A stretch of 64,000 nucleotides of DNA from Burkholderiales bacterium RIFCSPLOWO2_12_FULL_61_40 (lineage in GTDB: Bacteria > Pseudomonadota > Gammaproteobacteria > Burkholderiales > Burkholderiaceae_C). The stretch's first letter is position 1. Each line of letters begins with the position of its first letter. This document shows, in pieces, positions 53,725 through 62,105 of the stretch. The notes below the pieces were generated by a model. That model was not told the origin of the DNA and made no database searches. It worked only from the letters and a program-made list of their open reading frames with translations. The position numbers and the translations under genes were made by a program. Location of the stretch: positions 115,479 to 179,478 of the forward strand of contig MESI01000102.1 in assembly GCA_001770935.1 (NCBI GenBank), written 5' to 3'.

Positions 53725-55939
53725 GCTGTTTCAAATCGCACGAAATTTGACCGGCCAGGGCATCGAAACCGGTTTGGTGCATGAGGATTTCGGTATGCCC
53801 GGTCTGACTTCACTGCCAACCTTGAAAGCTGTGTTGAATGAAGATGGCGAAATCTTCCGTTTGATGCCGGTCACTAAGGATGAGGTGCCAGGGCTTTGGA
53901 CATTGAAGAGTGGCAAAAAACGCTACTTTCCTGCGGTCCGTTTACAACTAGTCCCTCCGCTTCCAATACAAGCGGAGTTATTGGCAAAGAAATCGATGGA
54001 CATCCAAGAAGTCAGGGATCTTCTGGAACTTGCAAAGCGCACGTCTGCAAGGAATTTTGAATCGGACATCACTAATAGCGATACCAACAGCCGAAGCAGG
54101 ATACGCAATTGGCAGCACAACGAAGATGCTGAAACACTTGTTTATATCCAAGGTTTCGCAAAAGCATTTGATAAGTTTTGCGAGTCACCTCAAATTGCTG
54201 CGCTTAACTTGTTGATGGGGGTTGAACGTACCTTGCATTCGCCATGCGATGAAAAAATGCTCGTTACGCTGGCAAGCTTATTGGCGGGAACACGAATTCA
54301 GCTTTGTTTTGATTTCAAACCGGCCAACGACTTTGCGTTCACTATCTATTCATCTCGTGTTAGCCGGGTGGTTCTTGAATGTCTTGTGACGGAAAAGGTA
54401 GACCCAGCAGAGAAGAAAAAGATTGCGAATGCGATGACAAGCATGTGCGCGCTCACCGGGTTGAATGCGGAACCATTGAACACCCCCTTTCCCGAATGGA
54501 GTGCCCCACCAATCATTAATAAACCACTGCCGCCATTTGCGAAGTTCAGTGAGGCTGCCTGCAATTTCCGTTATCAGAGAGCGGGAAGTGAGGCGTTTTC
54601 AATTGGTTTGGAGACAGCAAGAGTATTAGTGGCGGCTTTAAAGGTGATTACAGACAAGCCACAGGGACACAATTGGCGCGCACTGCGAAATGGAAAGTTT
54701 GACAAACAAAGAGAGCGGCAAGATGTTTTGATCGTGTATCCAACGCTGCGGACAGAAGAACTACCCTTAGTTAACTTGTTTGCCAAAGAGGAGCAGGCGC
54801 AGGACGACGGAACCAAACAGTTTCAAGATCAGGCCCGGCCAGTTATTGAAGCTCTTTCAAGAATTGTTTCGGTGGATCAAGTTCCTGACTACATCATCAT
54901 CCTTCTGATACGTCAAATATCGAGTGGACAGATTCAGTTGGCCTACTCGGCCAATCCGGGTCGTGTCGAGTTTGTCAAAGCTGTCGACGCTTGGAGTGGG
55001 TCGGCTGATAACTTGCCACCTAATCTGCGCGTCCCATTGATCATGCGAGCCAAAGTCGATCAGACTTCCAAAAAGTCGGTAACTCTAAAGCAGGCAAACA
55101 AAACTGTTCGATGGGTAAAACCAAAGCTGCTGTTCCCAGAAGAGATCAGCCGTCTACTCTCTCACCAATGGATTCGCAGTGGCGCGGAGACATCAACTGT
55201 TGAAGCGCCAGCGGTGGGGCAAATACTTGATCTTTTCCTACGCAAACCTGGTGTATGGCAAGACATTGCGGCAAGTCTGTTGGAGGTTACGCTGACACGC
55301 GCCAGCGTTTTACTCACGCACGCTGGGCATGTATTGCACCGTGATGACCCCATAACACTGGTTAATTGGAGTGCGTTTTCGCTTAAATCCAAAGCGTGGC
55401 CTGACTACGCTCTTTCTCAAACCCTTAGCCTTATCGGGAGCTTGCTTTACGCCATGAACTCAAATGTCAAAAACTATGTTGAAGAGTCTGCCTATCAGGT
55501 AGGCAGGTTACTGGCCATGATGGACGAACTGCACAAGTGCTATTGCATTGCAGTACGCGACGGCGATGTACCGAATTCGCTCATCGGGAATGGCCTTTTG
55601 GGGAGAGCTGCAGATTCTCCGGCACAAGCGCTTGCAGAGTTAAGCGAGCGAAGTCGCATCTATATGGGCTGGGCGAAAAGCGTCGACGTGACCGATTTTG
55701 GTGAAAAAGCCAAGAAGAAAAATATTGCCATCTATTCAGCACGCAAGGTTTTGCGTCTGGCGGCCCCACTATGCGAGCAATTGCATGCGACGGGTTCACT
55801 GGATACTGAGATGTCGACAGTTCAAAAAGCACATCTATTCTTGGGCTATTTGGCACCTATTCTGGGCCAGGAAGATGGCAGAGAAATCCCATCAGAGGCG
55901 GCGACAGACACCGCTGACGCTACAACAACTACCAATTGA
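53714..55939 (+). CDS. cas8c: divergent Cas8c/Csd1-type large subunit
   Basis: The 741-residue protein sits where cas8c is expected, between cas5 and cas7. It starts LIELFQIARNLTGQGIETGL and ends with ESAYQVGRLLAMMDELHKCY, then SLIGNGLLGRAADSPAQALA and KAHLFLGYLAPI. The end resembles the Csd1 C-terminal pattern (AYLLGRLFAVLE..., LGYYHQ). The middle is not recognisable to me, and the length exceeds the roughly 550-620 residues usual for Cas8c. It should recognise the PAM and nucleate the R-loop in Cascade. GAGG at 53704-53707 supports ATG 53714. Composition is AT-rich. Confidence 0.72.
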   Translation: MLIELFQIARNLTGQGIETGLVHEDFGMPGLTSLPTLKAVLNEDGEIFRLMPVTKDEVPGLWTLKSGKKRYFPAVRLQLVPPLPIQAELLAKKSMDIQEVRDLLELAKRTSARNFESDITNSDTNSRSRIRNWQHNEDAETLVYIQGFAKAFDKFCESPQIAALNLLMGVERTLHSPCDEKMLVTLASLLAGTRIQLCFDFKPANDFAFTIYSSRVSRVVLECLVTEKVDPAEKKKIANAMTSMCALTGLNAEPLNTPFPEWSAPPIINKPLPPFAKFSEAACNFRYQRAGSEAFSIGLETARVLVAALKVITDKPQGHNWRALRNGKFDKQRERQDVLIVYPTLRTEELPLVNLFAKEEQAQDDGTKQFQDQARPVIEALSRIVSVDQVPDYIIILLIRQISSGQIQLAYSANPGRVEFVKAVDAWSGSADNLPPNLRVPLIMRAKVDQTSKKSVTLKQANKTVRWVKPKLLFPEEISRLLSHQWIRSGAETSTVEAPAVGQILDLFLRKPGVWQDIAASLLEVTLTRASVLLTHAGHVLHRDDPITLVNWSAFSLKSKAWPDYALSQTLSLIGSLLYAMNSNVKNYVEESAYQVGRLLAMMDELHKCYCIAVRDGDVPNSLIGNGLLGRAADSPAQALAELSERSRIYMGWAKSVDVTDFGEKAKKKNIAIYSARKVLRLAAPLCEQLHATGSLDTEMSTVQKAHLFLGYLAPILGQEDGREIPSEAATDTADATTTTN
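55517..55939 (+). other. candidate internal translation start in cas8 giving a Cas11-like small subunit
   Basis: Inside cas8 an in-frame ATG at 55517 is preceded by GGCAGG with a 9-nt spacing. Initiation there would give a 140-residue C-terminal fragment beginning MMDELHKCYCIAV. Type I-C systems are known to produce Cas11c from an internal start in cas8c. A second in-frame ATG at 55454 has GGGAG 13 nt upstream. The expression is inferred only from these signals. Confidence 0.42.
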
Positions 55940-55952
55940 AAGAGGTCATCCA

Positions 55953-56858
55953 ATGAAATACAACATTCCACGCGTCACCGGGCTTCTCGTCATTGAAGTT
56001 CGCAATTCCAATCCCAATGGCGATCCAGATCGGGAGAGTGATCCACGTACGCGGGCGCATGATGGGCGGGGCATGATTAGCGATGTGTCGTTCAAACGAA
56101 AACTGCGTGAGCTACTGATTCAAAAAGATGGACCTGTGTGGGGCGAAATGGCGGCGCTAATGGCACTGAAGCCGGAGGTGTTTGAAATTCACGTTAGTCA
56201 ACCTTCACGCGAAAAGGAAAAAGCAGAAAAAAAGGACGGGGAGAAAAAATCGCTTTCAGAACGTTACTGGGATGTGCGCATTTTTGGTAGTACCAGTTTG
56301 GAGGAGAAAGATAACTTTATTCGGACTGGTGTAGCCCAGTTTTCAATTGGTGTTTCGGCTGCCAAGGTTCGTATCCAGCGCGATACGAATACGGTGAGTG
56401 CAAATGTTGATGCCTCAAAAAACACAGACCGTGGGATGGCCCCTTTGGGCTTTCGTGTGGTCGAGCATGGTGTTTATGCGATGCCCTTTCTGGTCAACCC
56501 AACGGCTGCTGAAAAAAGTGGTTGTACCAGCGATGATATTGAGTTGCTTTGCCGCTTAATCCCCTATGCCTATGCACACAATGCATCACGCATTCGCCCA
56601 TTGGTTGAAGTCCGCCATGCTTGGTACTTTGAACACGCTAATCAGCTCGGTTCGGCATCTGACTTTGCCATTCTCGATGCACTCACACCGAAGAAAGCTG
56701 ACCCAGCGATACCGTCAAGCAGTTGGGAAGACTATGCCTATGATGGAAGCGCGTTGACTGCAGAGCTGCAAACCAAATTCGCAGGTCGGTTTAAACATTT
56801 CGGTGATTTGACGGACCCCGATTTCGTTGAAAATGTTTTCCCACGCAAGCATGGTTGA
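55953..56858 (+). CDS. cas7: type I-C Cas7 (Csd2) backbone protein
   Basis: The 301-residue protein has the Cas7/Csd2 start VTGLLVIEVRNSNPNGDPDR, followed by HDGRGMISDVSFKRKLREL, RYWDVRIFGSTSLEE and the block GVAQFSIGVSAAKVRI. Multiple copies would form the crRNA-binding filament of Cascade. ATG 55953 has AGAGG a few bases upstream; the frame is also open earlier as a shadow of cas8. It overlaps cas3 by 8 nt. Composition is AT-rich like cas5, cas8 and cas3. Confidence 0.92.
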   Translation: MKYNIPRVTGLLVIEVRNSNPNGDPDRESDPRTRAHDGRGMISDVSFKRKLRELLIQKDGPVWGEMAALMALKPEVFEIHVSQPSREKEKAEKKDGEKKSLSERYWDVRIFGSTSLEEKDNFIRTGVAQFSIGVSAAKVRIQRDTNTVSANVDASKNTDRGMAPLGFRVVEHGVYAMPFLVNPTAAEKSGCTSDDIELLCRLIPYAYAHNASRIRPLVEVRHAWYFEHANQLGSASDFAILDALTPKKADPAIPSSSWEDYAYDGSALTAELQTKFAGRFKHFGDLTDPDFVENVFPRKHG

Positions 56859-59172
56859 TTTTCTTGCGCACAGCGCGCGCAATGGTTGCCCGACGCAAAC
56901 CTATGATGAGCACATCCGCAACGTGGTACGAGGGGCTTTCCATCGTGCTCGAGCCATGCTCCGGCATTACACGCCGGGCGATGTAAATCGACCCACGCGA
57001 AAGGCACTGTTGGCGATCATTGGCGATGCAACCAGCTTCCATGATTTCGGGAAACTTGACCCCGGTTTTCAGCAAACACTGCGGGCGAACCATCGATCAC
57101 CTAACCATATCCGGCATGAAGACGCTGGTGTTGCGTTGCTGGCGCTTTATGGGGCATTGGAGGCTGCTGGTTTGATCAGTGCACATCATCGTGGATTGGT
57201 AAGGTATGAATTTCAACCCGAGCAACGACGCTTGGGTCAGCCAAGCTCAAAGCGTTTGAATGTTGAGCCGTTTCGTATCCACGATGATCCACCAACTATC
57301 GCAGCGACTAACGCACGGCTTGACTCGTATCGGCAGAACCATGAATCTTTGTTGGGGGCGCGGCGCCCCAATATTGAATCGGGTTTGTCCAGTTGCAGCG
57401 GCCTAACCAGGCGATTGCTGCTGTCATGCTTGGTTGACTCCGACCACACTGACACAGCGCGGCATTACAAGCAAGATTTGTCTTTTGACACGCCATCAGG
57501 ACGATGGCTTGAAAGGCTGGCAGCTTTAGATGATTACGTGGATGGTCTTAAAAAACCTTCTAGCATGGTGGTTAGCGATGCCGAAAGCGCTAGGCAAACA
57601 ATTCGTGATGAGCTGTACGCAACATGTCGCAATGCGGATGTCGGGCCTCGTTTACGAAGTTGCGATGCAGTTGTCGGATCAGGCAAAACAACTGCCGTTA
57701 TGGCACATCTACTTCAAGTCGCTGCTGCGCGAAAGCTACGACACATTTTTGTTGTCTTACCCTACACAAATATTATTCGACAGTCTGTCAAACGATATAG
57801 AGATGCTTTGACTCTACCTGGGGAAGACCCTGAAGCAGTTGTTGCCGAACATCATCACCAAGCCGACTTCAGTGATGTTGCATTACGGGGCGTAGCTACG
57901 TCTTGGCGGGCACCGATTACCGTAACAACTGCCGTGCAGTTTTTTGAAACACTGGCTGCCAATCAAACTGGCAGACTGCGCAAACTACATGAGCTAGTTG
58001 GCTCTGCTGTATTTGTTGATGAAGCCCATGCAGCGATGCCCGCCCAACTCTGGCCCGTAAGCTGGAATTGGCTCACTGAATGGACGAATGATTGGGGTGG
58101 CCATATTGTTTTAGCCTCTGGTTCTCTGGCGGAATTCTGGACACTGGACGAATTTTGCGCAATCAAGCAGGGCAAGGAACCGGGACAACGATCGTCAGGA
58201 CCAAAGCCTGTTGTGGTGCCGTTGTCTGCTGATTTGCGTGAAAAAATGCTTGTCGCTGAACATGCACGGGTTTGCTTTGATACGCGCACAAAGCCAATGG
58301 AGGTTGATGAGTTGTGCAAATGGGTTGAATCTGCGCCGGGGCCACGCTTGGTCATTGTGAATACCGTGCAGTCTGCAGCTGTACTTGCCTTTCATATGCA
58401 GGCCCGACAAACTCAGGAGGTGCTGCATCTTTCTACCGCGCTAGCGCCAGTGGATCGTTTGAAACTGGTTGAAAAAATTGGGCAGTGGTTGATAGAAAAA
58501 AAGAACTGGACACTGGTAGCTACAAGTCTGGTAGAGGCCGGTATGGATTTTTCATTCGGCACCGGATTCCGTCAGCGTAGTTCGACGGCCAGCTTGATTC
58601 AGACCGGGGGGCGAGTCAATCGGGGGGCCAATCGTGGTGTATCCCAAGTGTGGGATTTCGATTTTGCTGAAGTATCCAAATTTCCGGATAACAAAATTGC
58701 GCTTGCCGCATCCAAACAAGCGTTGGCTGAACTGTTTGATGCCAACCTTATTTCAGCTTCTAAGCCTACAGATTTGGTGGCGGTGTGCTTGCAATCTTTG
58801 AGAATGGAATTCAAAACAAAGCAGCAAAATATCGCCTTGGAAGCGGTTCAACTGGAGAATAAATTCGACTATCCAGAAGTTGCCAAGAAGTGTCGCCTTA
58901 TCGATAGCGACACGCGCACTGTGCTGATAGACCGTGCTATGGCAGAACGGATCAAGATGGGGTATCCAGTCAAGCGTGAAGAGCTGGTTCTACACAGTGT
59001 GCAGATGTATCCGCAAAAGATTCAACATCTTGGAATTGATCGCGTCATTTCAGGGTCGGACGATTTGTATGTTCTGCCAGAGGGATGGCGATACGACCCT
59101 GATTGTTTTGGGTATATGGCGGAGTGGTTGCACCAACAGCCACTAAGGATTGCGCATGGATTTTTTATTTGA
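56851..59172 (+). CDS. cas3: Cas3 helicase-nuclease
   Basis: The 773-residue protein has an HD nuclease domain (His64-Asp65 in SFHDFGKLDPGFQ, AHHRG near 112, DSDHTD near 197). A superfamily 2 helicase follows with Walker A GSGKTT (276-281), DEAH box (390-393), and motif VI QTGGRVNRG (584-592). Motif III reads LASGS where many helicases have S/T-A-T. After Cascade binds its target, Cas3 would unwind and shred the DNA. ATG 56851 gives the family start VDFLAHSARNG; ATG 56833 is an alternative. It lies after cas7, whereas in most type I-C loci cas3 comes first. Confidence 0.92.
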   Translation: MVDFLAHSARNGCPTQTYDEHIRNVVRGAFHRARAMLRHYTPGDVNRPTRKALLAIIGDATSFHDFGKLDPGFQQTLRANHRSPNHIRHEDAGVALLALYGALEAAGLISAHHRGLVRYEFQPEQRRLGQPSSKRLNVEPFRIHDDPPTIAATNARLDSYRQNHESLLGARRPNIESGLSSCSGLTRRLLLSCLVDSDHTDTARHYKQDLSFDTPSGRWLERLAALDDYVDGLKKPSSMVVSDAESARQTIRDELYATCRNADVGPRLRSCDAVVGSGKTTAVMAHLLQVAAARKLRHIFVVLPYTNIIRQSVKRYRDALTLPGEDPEAVVAEHHHQADFSDVALRGVATSWRAPITVTTAVQFFETLAANQTGRLRKLHELVGSAVFVDEAHAAMPAQLWPVSWNWLTEWTNDWGGHIVLASGSLAEFWTLDEFCAIKQGKEPGQRSSGPKPVVVPLSADLREKMLVAEHARVCFDTRTKPMEVDELCKWVESAPGPRLVIVNTVQSAAVLAFHMQARQTQEVLHLSTALAPVDRLKLVEKIGQWLIEKKNWTLVATSLVEAGMDFSFGTGFRQRSSTASLIQTGGRVNRGANRGVSQVWDFDFAEVSKFPDNKIALAASKQALAELFDANLISASKPTDLVAVCLQSLRMEFKTKQQNIALEAVQLENKFDYPEVAKKCRLIDSDTRTVLIDRAMAERIKMGYPVKREELVLHSVQMYPQKIQHLGIDRVISGSDDLYVLPEGWRYDPDCFGYMAEWLHQQPLRIAHGFFI

Positions 59173-59253
59173 TGACCAATGCCTCCCGTTCGGGCAAACC
59201 GTTTTGCCTGCAAAGGGTGCGGCTATGACAAAACGTTGCCTATTGGAGCGCGC

Positions 59254-60090
59254 ATGAAAATCCTGCCCACCGAATTCGACGGCAAATCCATTCGCCGCGT
59301 GTATGACGAAGACACGGAAACCTGGTGGTTTTCGGTGATTGACGTGGTGCAAGCGCTGACGGACAGCGAAAACGCCCGCGACTACTGGTTCAAGATGAAG
59401 CTGCGCGTCAAGTTTGAGGATGGGGCTGAACTGTCGACATTTTGTCGACAGTTGAAATTGCCGGCCGCAGACGGAAAACAGCGGCTTACCGACGTTGCCA
59501 CAGCAGAGAGCCTGTTGCGCATCGTCCAATCCATCCCCAGCCCCAAGGCCGAACCCATCAAACTCTGGCTTGCCAAGGTCGGTTATGAACGCATGCAAGA
59601 GATGGCTGACCCGGCCTTGTCACTCGACCGCGCCCGCCAGACCTGGCAGCAGCATGGCCGCAGCGACAAGTGGATACAGCAGCGCATGACCGGGCAGGAG
59701 ACGCGCAACAAGCTCACCGACTACTGGAGTGGGCACGACATCAAAAAAGGCAGCGAATTTGCCATCCTCACCAACATCATTCACCAGGAATGGGCGGGCG
59801 TGAGTGTGGCAGAGCACAAGGGCATGAAAGGCCTGAGCAGCCACAACCTGCGCGACCACATGAGTGAGGCGGAGTTGATTTTTACCGCCCTGGCCGAGTT
59901 GTCCACCCGGCAGATTGCACAGAGTGTGGAGGCCACCGGCATGGCAGAAAATAAAACCGCCGCGAAAGCGGGTGGGCGTATTGCCCGGCAAGCGCGCAAT
60001 CAGCTGGAGAGCCAAACGGGCAAGTCCGTGGTGTCGGGTGAGAGCTTTTTGCCAAATGCTACGAAAAAGATAGCTGGTAGCGCAGATTAG
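59254..60090 (+). CDS. BRO-N domain, DinD-like protein embedded in the cas operon
   Basis: The 278-residue protein has a BRO-N region (residues about 5-110: VYDEDTETWWFSVIDVVQAL, then RDYWFKMKLRV and LPAADGKQRLTDVATAE). A DinD-like remainder follows: SIPSPKAEPIKLWLAKVGYE, GLSSHNLRDHMSEAELIFT, and AGGRIARQARNQLESQTGK. E. coli DinD is DNA-damage induced and inhibits RecA; related BRO proteins occur in phages. Here it lies between cas3 and cas4, on the same strand. GGAG at 59245-59248 supports ATG 59254. Its GC-rich composition matches cas4-cas1-cas2, not cas3. Its last codons and stop come from dispersed element copy 6. Any role in CRISPR function is inference. Confidence 0.85.
   Translation: MKILPTEFDGKSIRRVYDEDTETWWFSVIDVVQALTDSENARDYWFKMKLRVKFEDGAELSTFCRQLKLPAADGKQRLTDVATAESLLRIVQSIPSPKAEPIKLWLAKVGYERMQEMADPALSLDRARQTWQQHGRSDKWIQQRMTGQETRNKLTDYWSGHDIKKGSEFAILTNIIHQEWAGVSVAEHKGMKGLSSHNLRDHMSEAELIFTALAELSTRQIAQSVEATGMAENKTAAKAGGRIARQARNQLESQTGKSVVSGESFLPNATKKIAGSAD
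59429..59453. other. 25-nt perfect palindrome inside the BRO/DinD-like gene
   Basis: AACTGTCGACA at 59429-59439 and TGTCGACAGTT at 59443-59453 are perfect complements around TTT, an 11-bp stem with a 3-nt loop. It encodes LSTFCRQL of the BRO-N domain, a segment conserved in the family, so the symmetry could be partly codon-driven. It could also form a strong RNA hairpin or a protein-binding site. Confidence 0.6.
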
Positions 60091-60110
60091 ACGCGGGCTA
60101 CAGGCATAAA
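60058..60110 (+). repeat. dispersed element copy 6 (end of the BRO/DinD-like gene)
   Basis: Here the core is a variant, GATAGCTGGTAGCGCAGATT then AGACGCGGGCTACAGGC. It covers the last residues (KKIAGSAD) and stop codon of the BRO/DinD-like gene and ends just before the cas4 ATG at 60117. Confidence 0.6.
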
Positions 60111-60116
60111 TCATCC

Positions 60117-60755
60117 ATGGAATCGGTAGATCCCGTCCCCCTGTCCGCCCTGCAGCATTGGCAATACTGCCCGCGCCAGTGTGGGCTGATTCATCTGGAA
60201 CAGGTGTTTGACGACAATGTGCACACCCTGCGTGGCCAGGCGGTGCATGCCAGGGCGGACCAGCCGGGAGTCGAAACCGCCAAAGGCGTGCGTGTGGAGC
60301 GCGCCCTGCTGCTGTGGCATGACGTGCTGGGGTTGATCGGCAAGTCCGACGTGGTGGAGTTTCTGGCCGGTGGCGTGCCTTACCCGGTGGAATACAAACA
60401 CGGCAGCCGCAACAAGGCCGCAGACATTGCCGCGTGTGACGACATCCAGCTGGCTGCGCAGGCCATGTGCCTGGAGGCCATGACAGGCAAGCCCGTCAAC
60501 GAGGGCGCACTGTATTACGCTACCTCCAAACGCCGCCGGATCGTGGCCATCACTGCGCAGTTGAAGGCGGACGTGGTGCAGACCGCAGAGGCTATTCGCC
60601 AGATGCTGGTCAGCGGCAAACTGCCAGCGCCCCTGAGCGGTGAGCAGGCGGCCAGGCGCTGCAAGGCGTGCTCACTGCAAGAGCGCTGCCAGCCACAAGC
60701 TACGCATGCGGGCCTGGTTTCCGCCCGTGCCGTCCTGTTTGACCCCGACGCATAG
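60117..60755 (+). CDS. cas4: Cas4 exonuclease
   Basis: The 212-residue protein has N-terminal Cys18/Cys22 in QYCPRQCGL and a RecB-type nuclease core with Asp78 in GKSDVVEF, Glu92 and Lys94 in PVEYKHG. C-terminal Cys182, Cys185 and Cys191 in RRCKACSLQERC would hold an iron-sulfur cluster. Cas4 trims prespacers and helps select PAM-adjacent ends before integration by Cas1-Cas2. It begins 26 nt after the BRO/DinD-like stop and precedes cas1 by 20 nt. Confidence 0.93.
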   Translation: MESVDPVPLSALQHWQYCPRQCGLIHLEQVFDDNVHTLRGQAVHARADQPGVETAKGVRVERALLLWHDVLGLIGKSDVVEFLAGGVPYPVEYKHGSRNKAADIAACDDIQLAAQAMCLEAMTGKPVNEGALYYATSKRRRIVAITAQLKADVVQTAEAIRQMLVSGKLPAPLSGEQAARRCKACSLQERCQPQATHAGLVSARAVLFDPDA

Positions 60756-60775
60756 CCTTGTTTGAAAAGCCGCAC

Positions 60776-61804
60776 ATGCAACTCCTCAACACCCTCTACG
60801 TCACCACGCCCGATACCTACTTGCGGCTGGACAACGACACCCTGCGTGTGGAGGTGGAACGCGAAACCCGGCTGCGCGTGCCGCTGCACCACCTGTGCGC
60901 GGTGGTGTGTTTTGGGCACACCGGCTTGTCGGCCCCACTCATGCACCGGCTGGCCGAAAGCGGTGTGGCGCTGGTGCTGCTGGACGACAACGGCCGCTTC
61001 AAGGCGCGGCTGGAAGGGGCCGTCAGCGGCAACGTGCTGCTGCGTCAGTCCCAGTTTCAGCGTGTGGCCGACCCCGTTTTCACCCTGGACATGGCCCGCG
61101 CCAGTGTGGCGGGCAAGATTAAAAACACCCGGCAGGTTTTGCAGCGTGGTGCCCGCGAGGCCAAGTCAGAGGATGAAGCCAAAACCTTGGCCCGCTTGTC
61201 CGATGATCTGGCCGCCAGCCTGCGTGCCTTGCCAGAAGTGAGCAACCTGGACAGCTTGCGCGGGGTCGAAGGTGAGGCCGCACGCCAATACTTCAGCGGC
61301 TTGAACCTGCTGGTGCGCCCCGACCAACGCGCCGCTTTTACCATGGATGGGCGCACACGCCGCCCGCCGCGTGACCGCTTCAACGCCATGCTGTCGTTTC
61401 TGTACGCCATGTGGATGAACGATTGCCGCAGCGCGCTGGAAGCCGCTGGGCTGGACCCGCAAGTGGGCTTCTTGCACGCCCTGCGTCCGGGTCGCGCCGC
61501 CCTGGCGCTGGACCTGATGGAAGAGTTTCGCCCCTGGGCCGACCGCCTGGCGCTGACGCTGATCAACCGGGGGCAGTTGAGCGCGGATGACTTTGTGTTG
61601 CGTGAAGGCGGCGGCGTGTCTCTGGAGCCCGACGCGCGCAAGGCCGTGGTGGTGGCGTACCAAGAGCGCAAGAAGGACGAGATCAATCATCCGCTGCTGG
61701 CGCAATCGGTGCCCCTGGGCTTGGTGCCATTGGTGCAGGCCCGCCTGATGGCGCGCGCCCTGCGCGAAGATGGTGCGCCCTATGTGCCTTTTGTGGCCAA
61801 GTAG
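60776..61804 (+). CDS. cas1: Cas1 integrase
   Basis: The 342-residue protein begins [20 protein letters not shown]. It has [14 protein letters not shown] with the first catalytic Glu, then [20 protein letters not shown] with the catalytic His, and LDLMEEFRP with the acidic metal ligands. It inserts prespacers at the leader-repeat junction together with Cas2. ATG 60776 gives the usual Cas1 N-terminus; the frame opens six codons earlier at TTG. It is followed by cas2 after 10 nt. Confidence 0.94.
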   Translation: MQLLNTLYVTTPDTYLRLDNDTLRVEVERETRLRVPLHHLCAVVCFGHTGLSAPLMHRLAESGVALVLLDDNGRFKARLEGAVSGNVLLRQSQFQRVADPVFTLDMARASVAGKIKNTRQVLQRGAREAKSEDEAKTLARLSDDLAASLRALPEVSNLDSLRGVEGEAARQYFSGLNLLVRPDQRAAFTMDGRTRRPPRDRFNAMLSFLYAMWMNDCRSALEAAGLDPQVGFLHALRPGRAALALDLMEEFRPWADRLALTLINRGQLSADDFVLREGGGVSLEPDARKAVVVAYQERKKDEINHPLLAQSVPLGLVPLVQARLMARALREDGAPYVPFVAK

Positions 61805-61814
61805 GGGGCGAACC

Positions 61815-62105
61815 ATGCTGGTGTTGGTTTGTTATGACGTGAGCACTGAAACCAAGGCAGGCCGCCGACGCTTACGCCGAGTCGCGCGGGTGTGTGAAAG
61901 CACCGGGCAGCGGGTGCAAAAGTCGGTGTTCGAGTGCCAACTGGATGTAGCCAAATTTGAAGCACTGGAGCGCGAGCTGCTGGCAGAAATCGACCCCACC
62001 ATGGACTGCCTGAGGCTGTACCGCATTCCTGGCACGCGTGGGTTTGAGGTGATCGAGCATGGCATGTTCAAAGCCATTGATTTTGATGGCCCTTTAGTGC
62101 TTTAG
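61815..62105 (+). CDS. cas2: Cas2 adaptation protein
   Basis: The 96-residue protein starts [15 protein letters not shown] with the conserved Asp after the first beta strand, followed by [20 protein letters not shown] and SVFECQLD. It dimerises between two Cas1 dimers in the integrase. ATG 61815 is preceded by the purine-rich GTAGGGGGCG at the cas1 stop. The gene ends 224 nt before the first CRISPR repeat. Confidence 0.93.
   Translation: MLVLVCYDVSTETKAGRRRLRRVARVCESTGQRVQKSVFECQLDVAKFEALERELLAEIDPTMDCLRLYRIPGTRGFEVIEHGMFKAIDFDGPLVL

Noticed and set aside
52952..62105. Assignment to type I-G (I-U), I-B or I-E
   Set aside because: There is no csx17, no cas6 or cas5-cas6 fusion, and no separate cse1/cse2; cas5, cas7/Csd2, cas4 and the repeat ending GATTGAAAC fit type I-C best.
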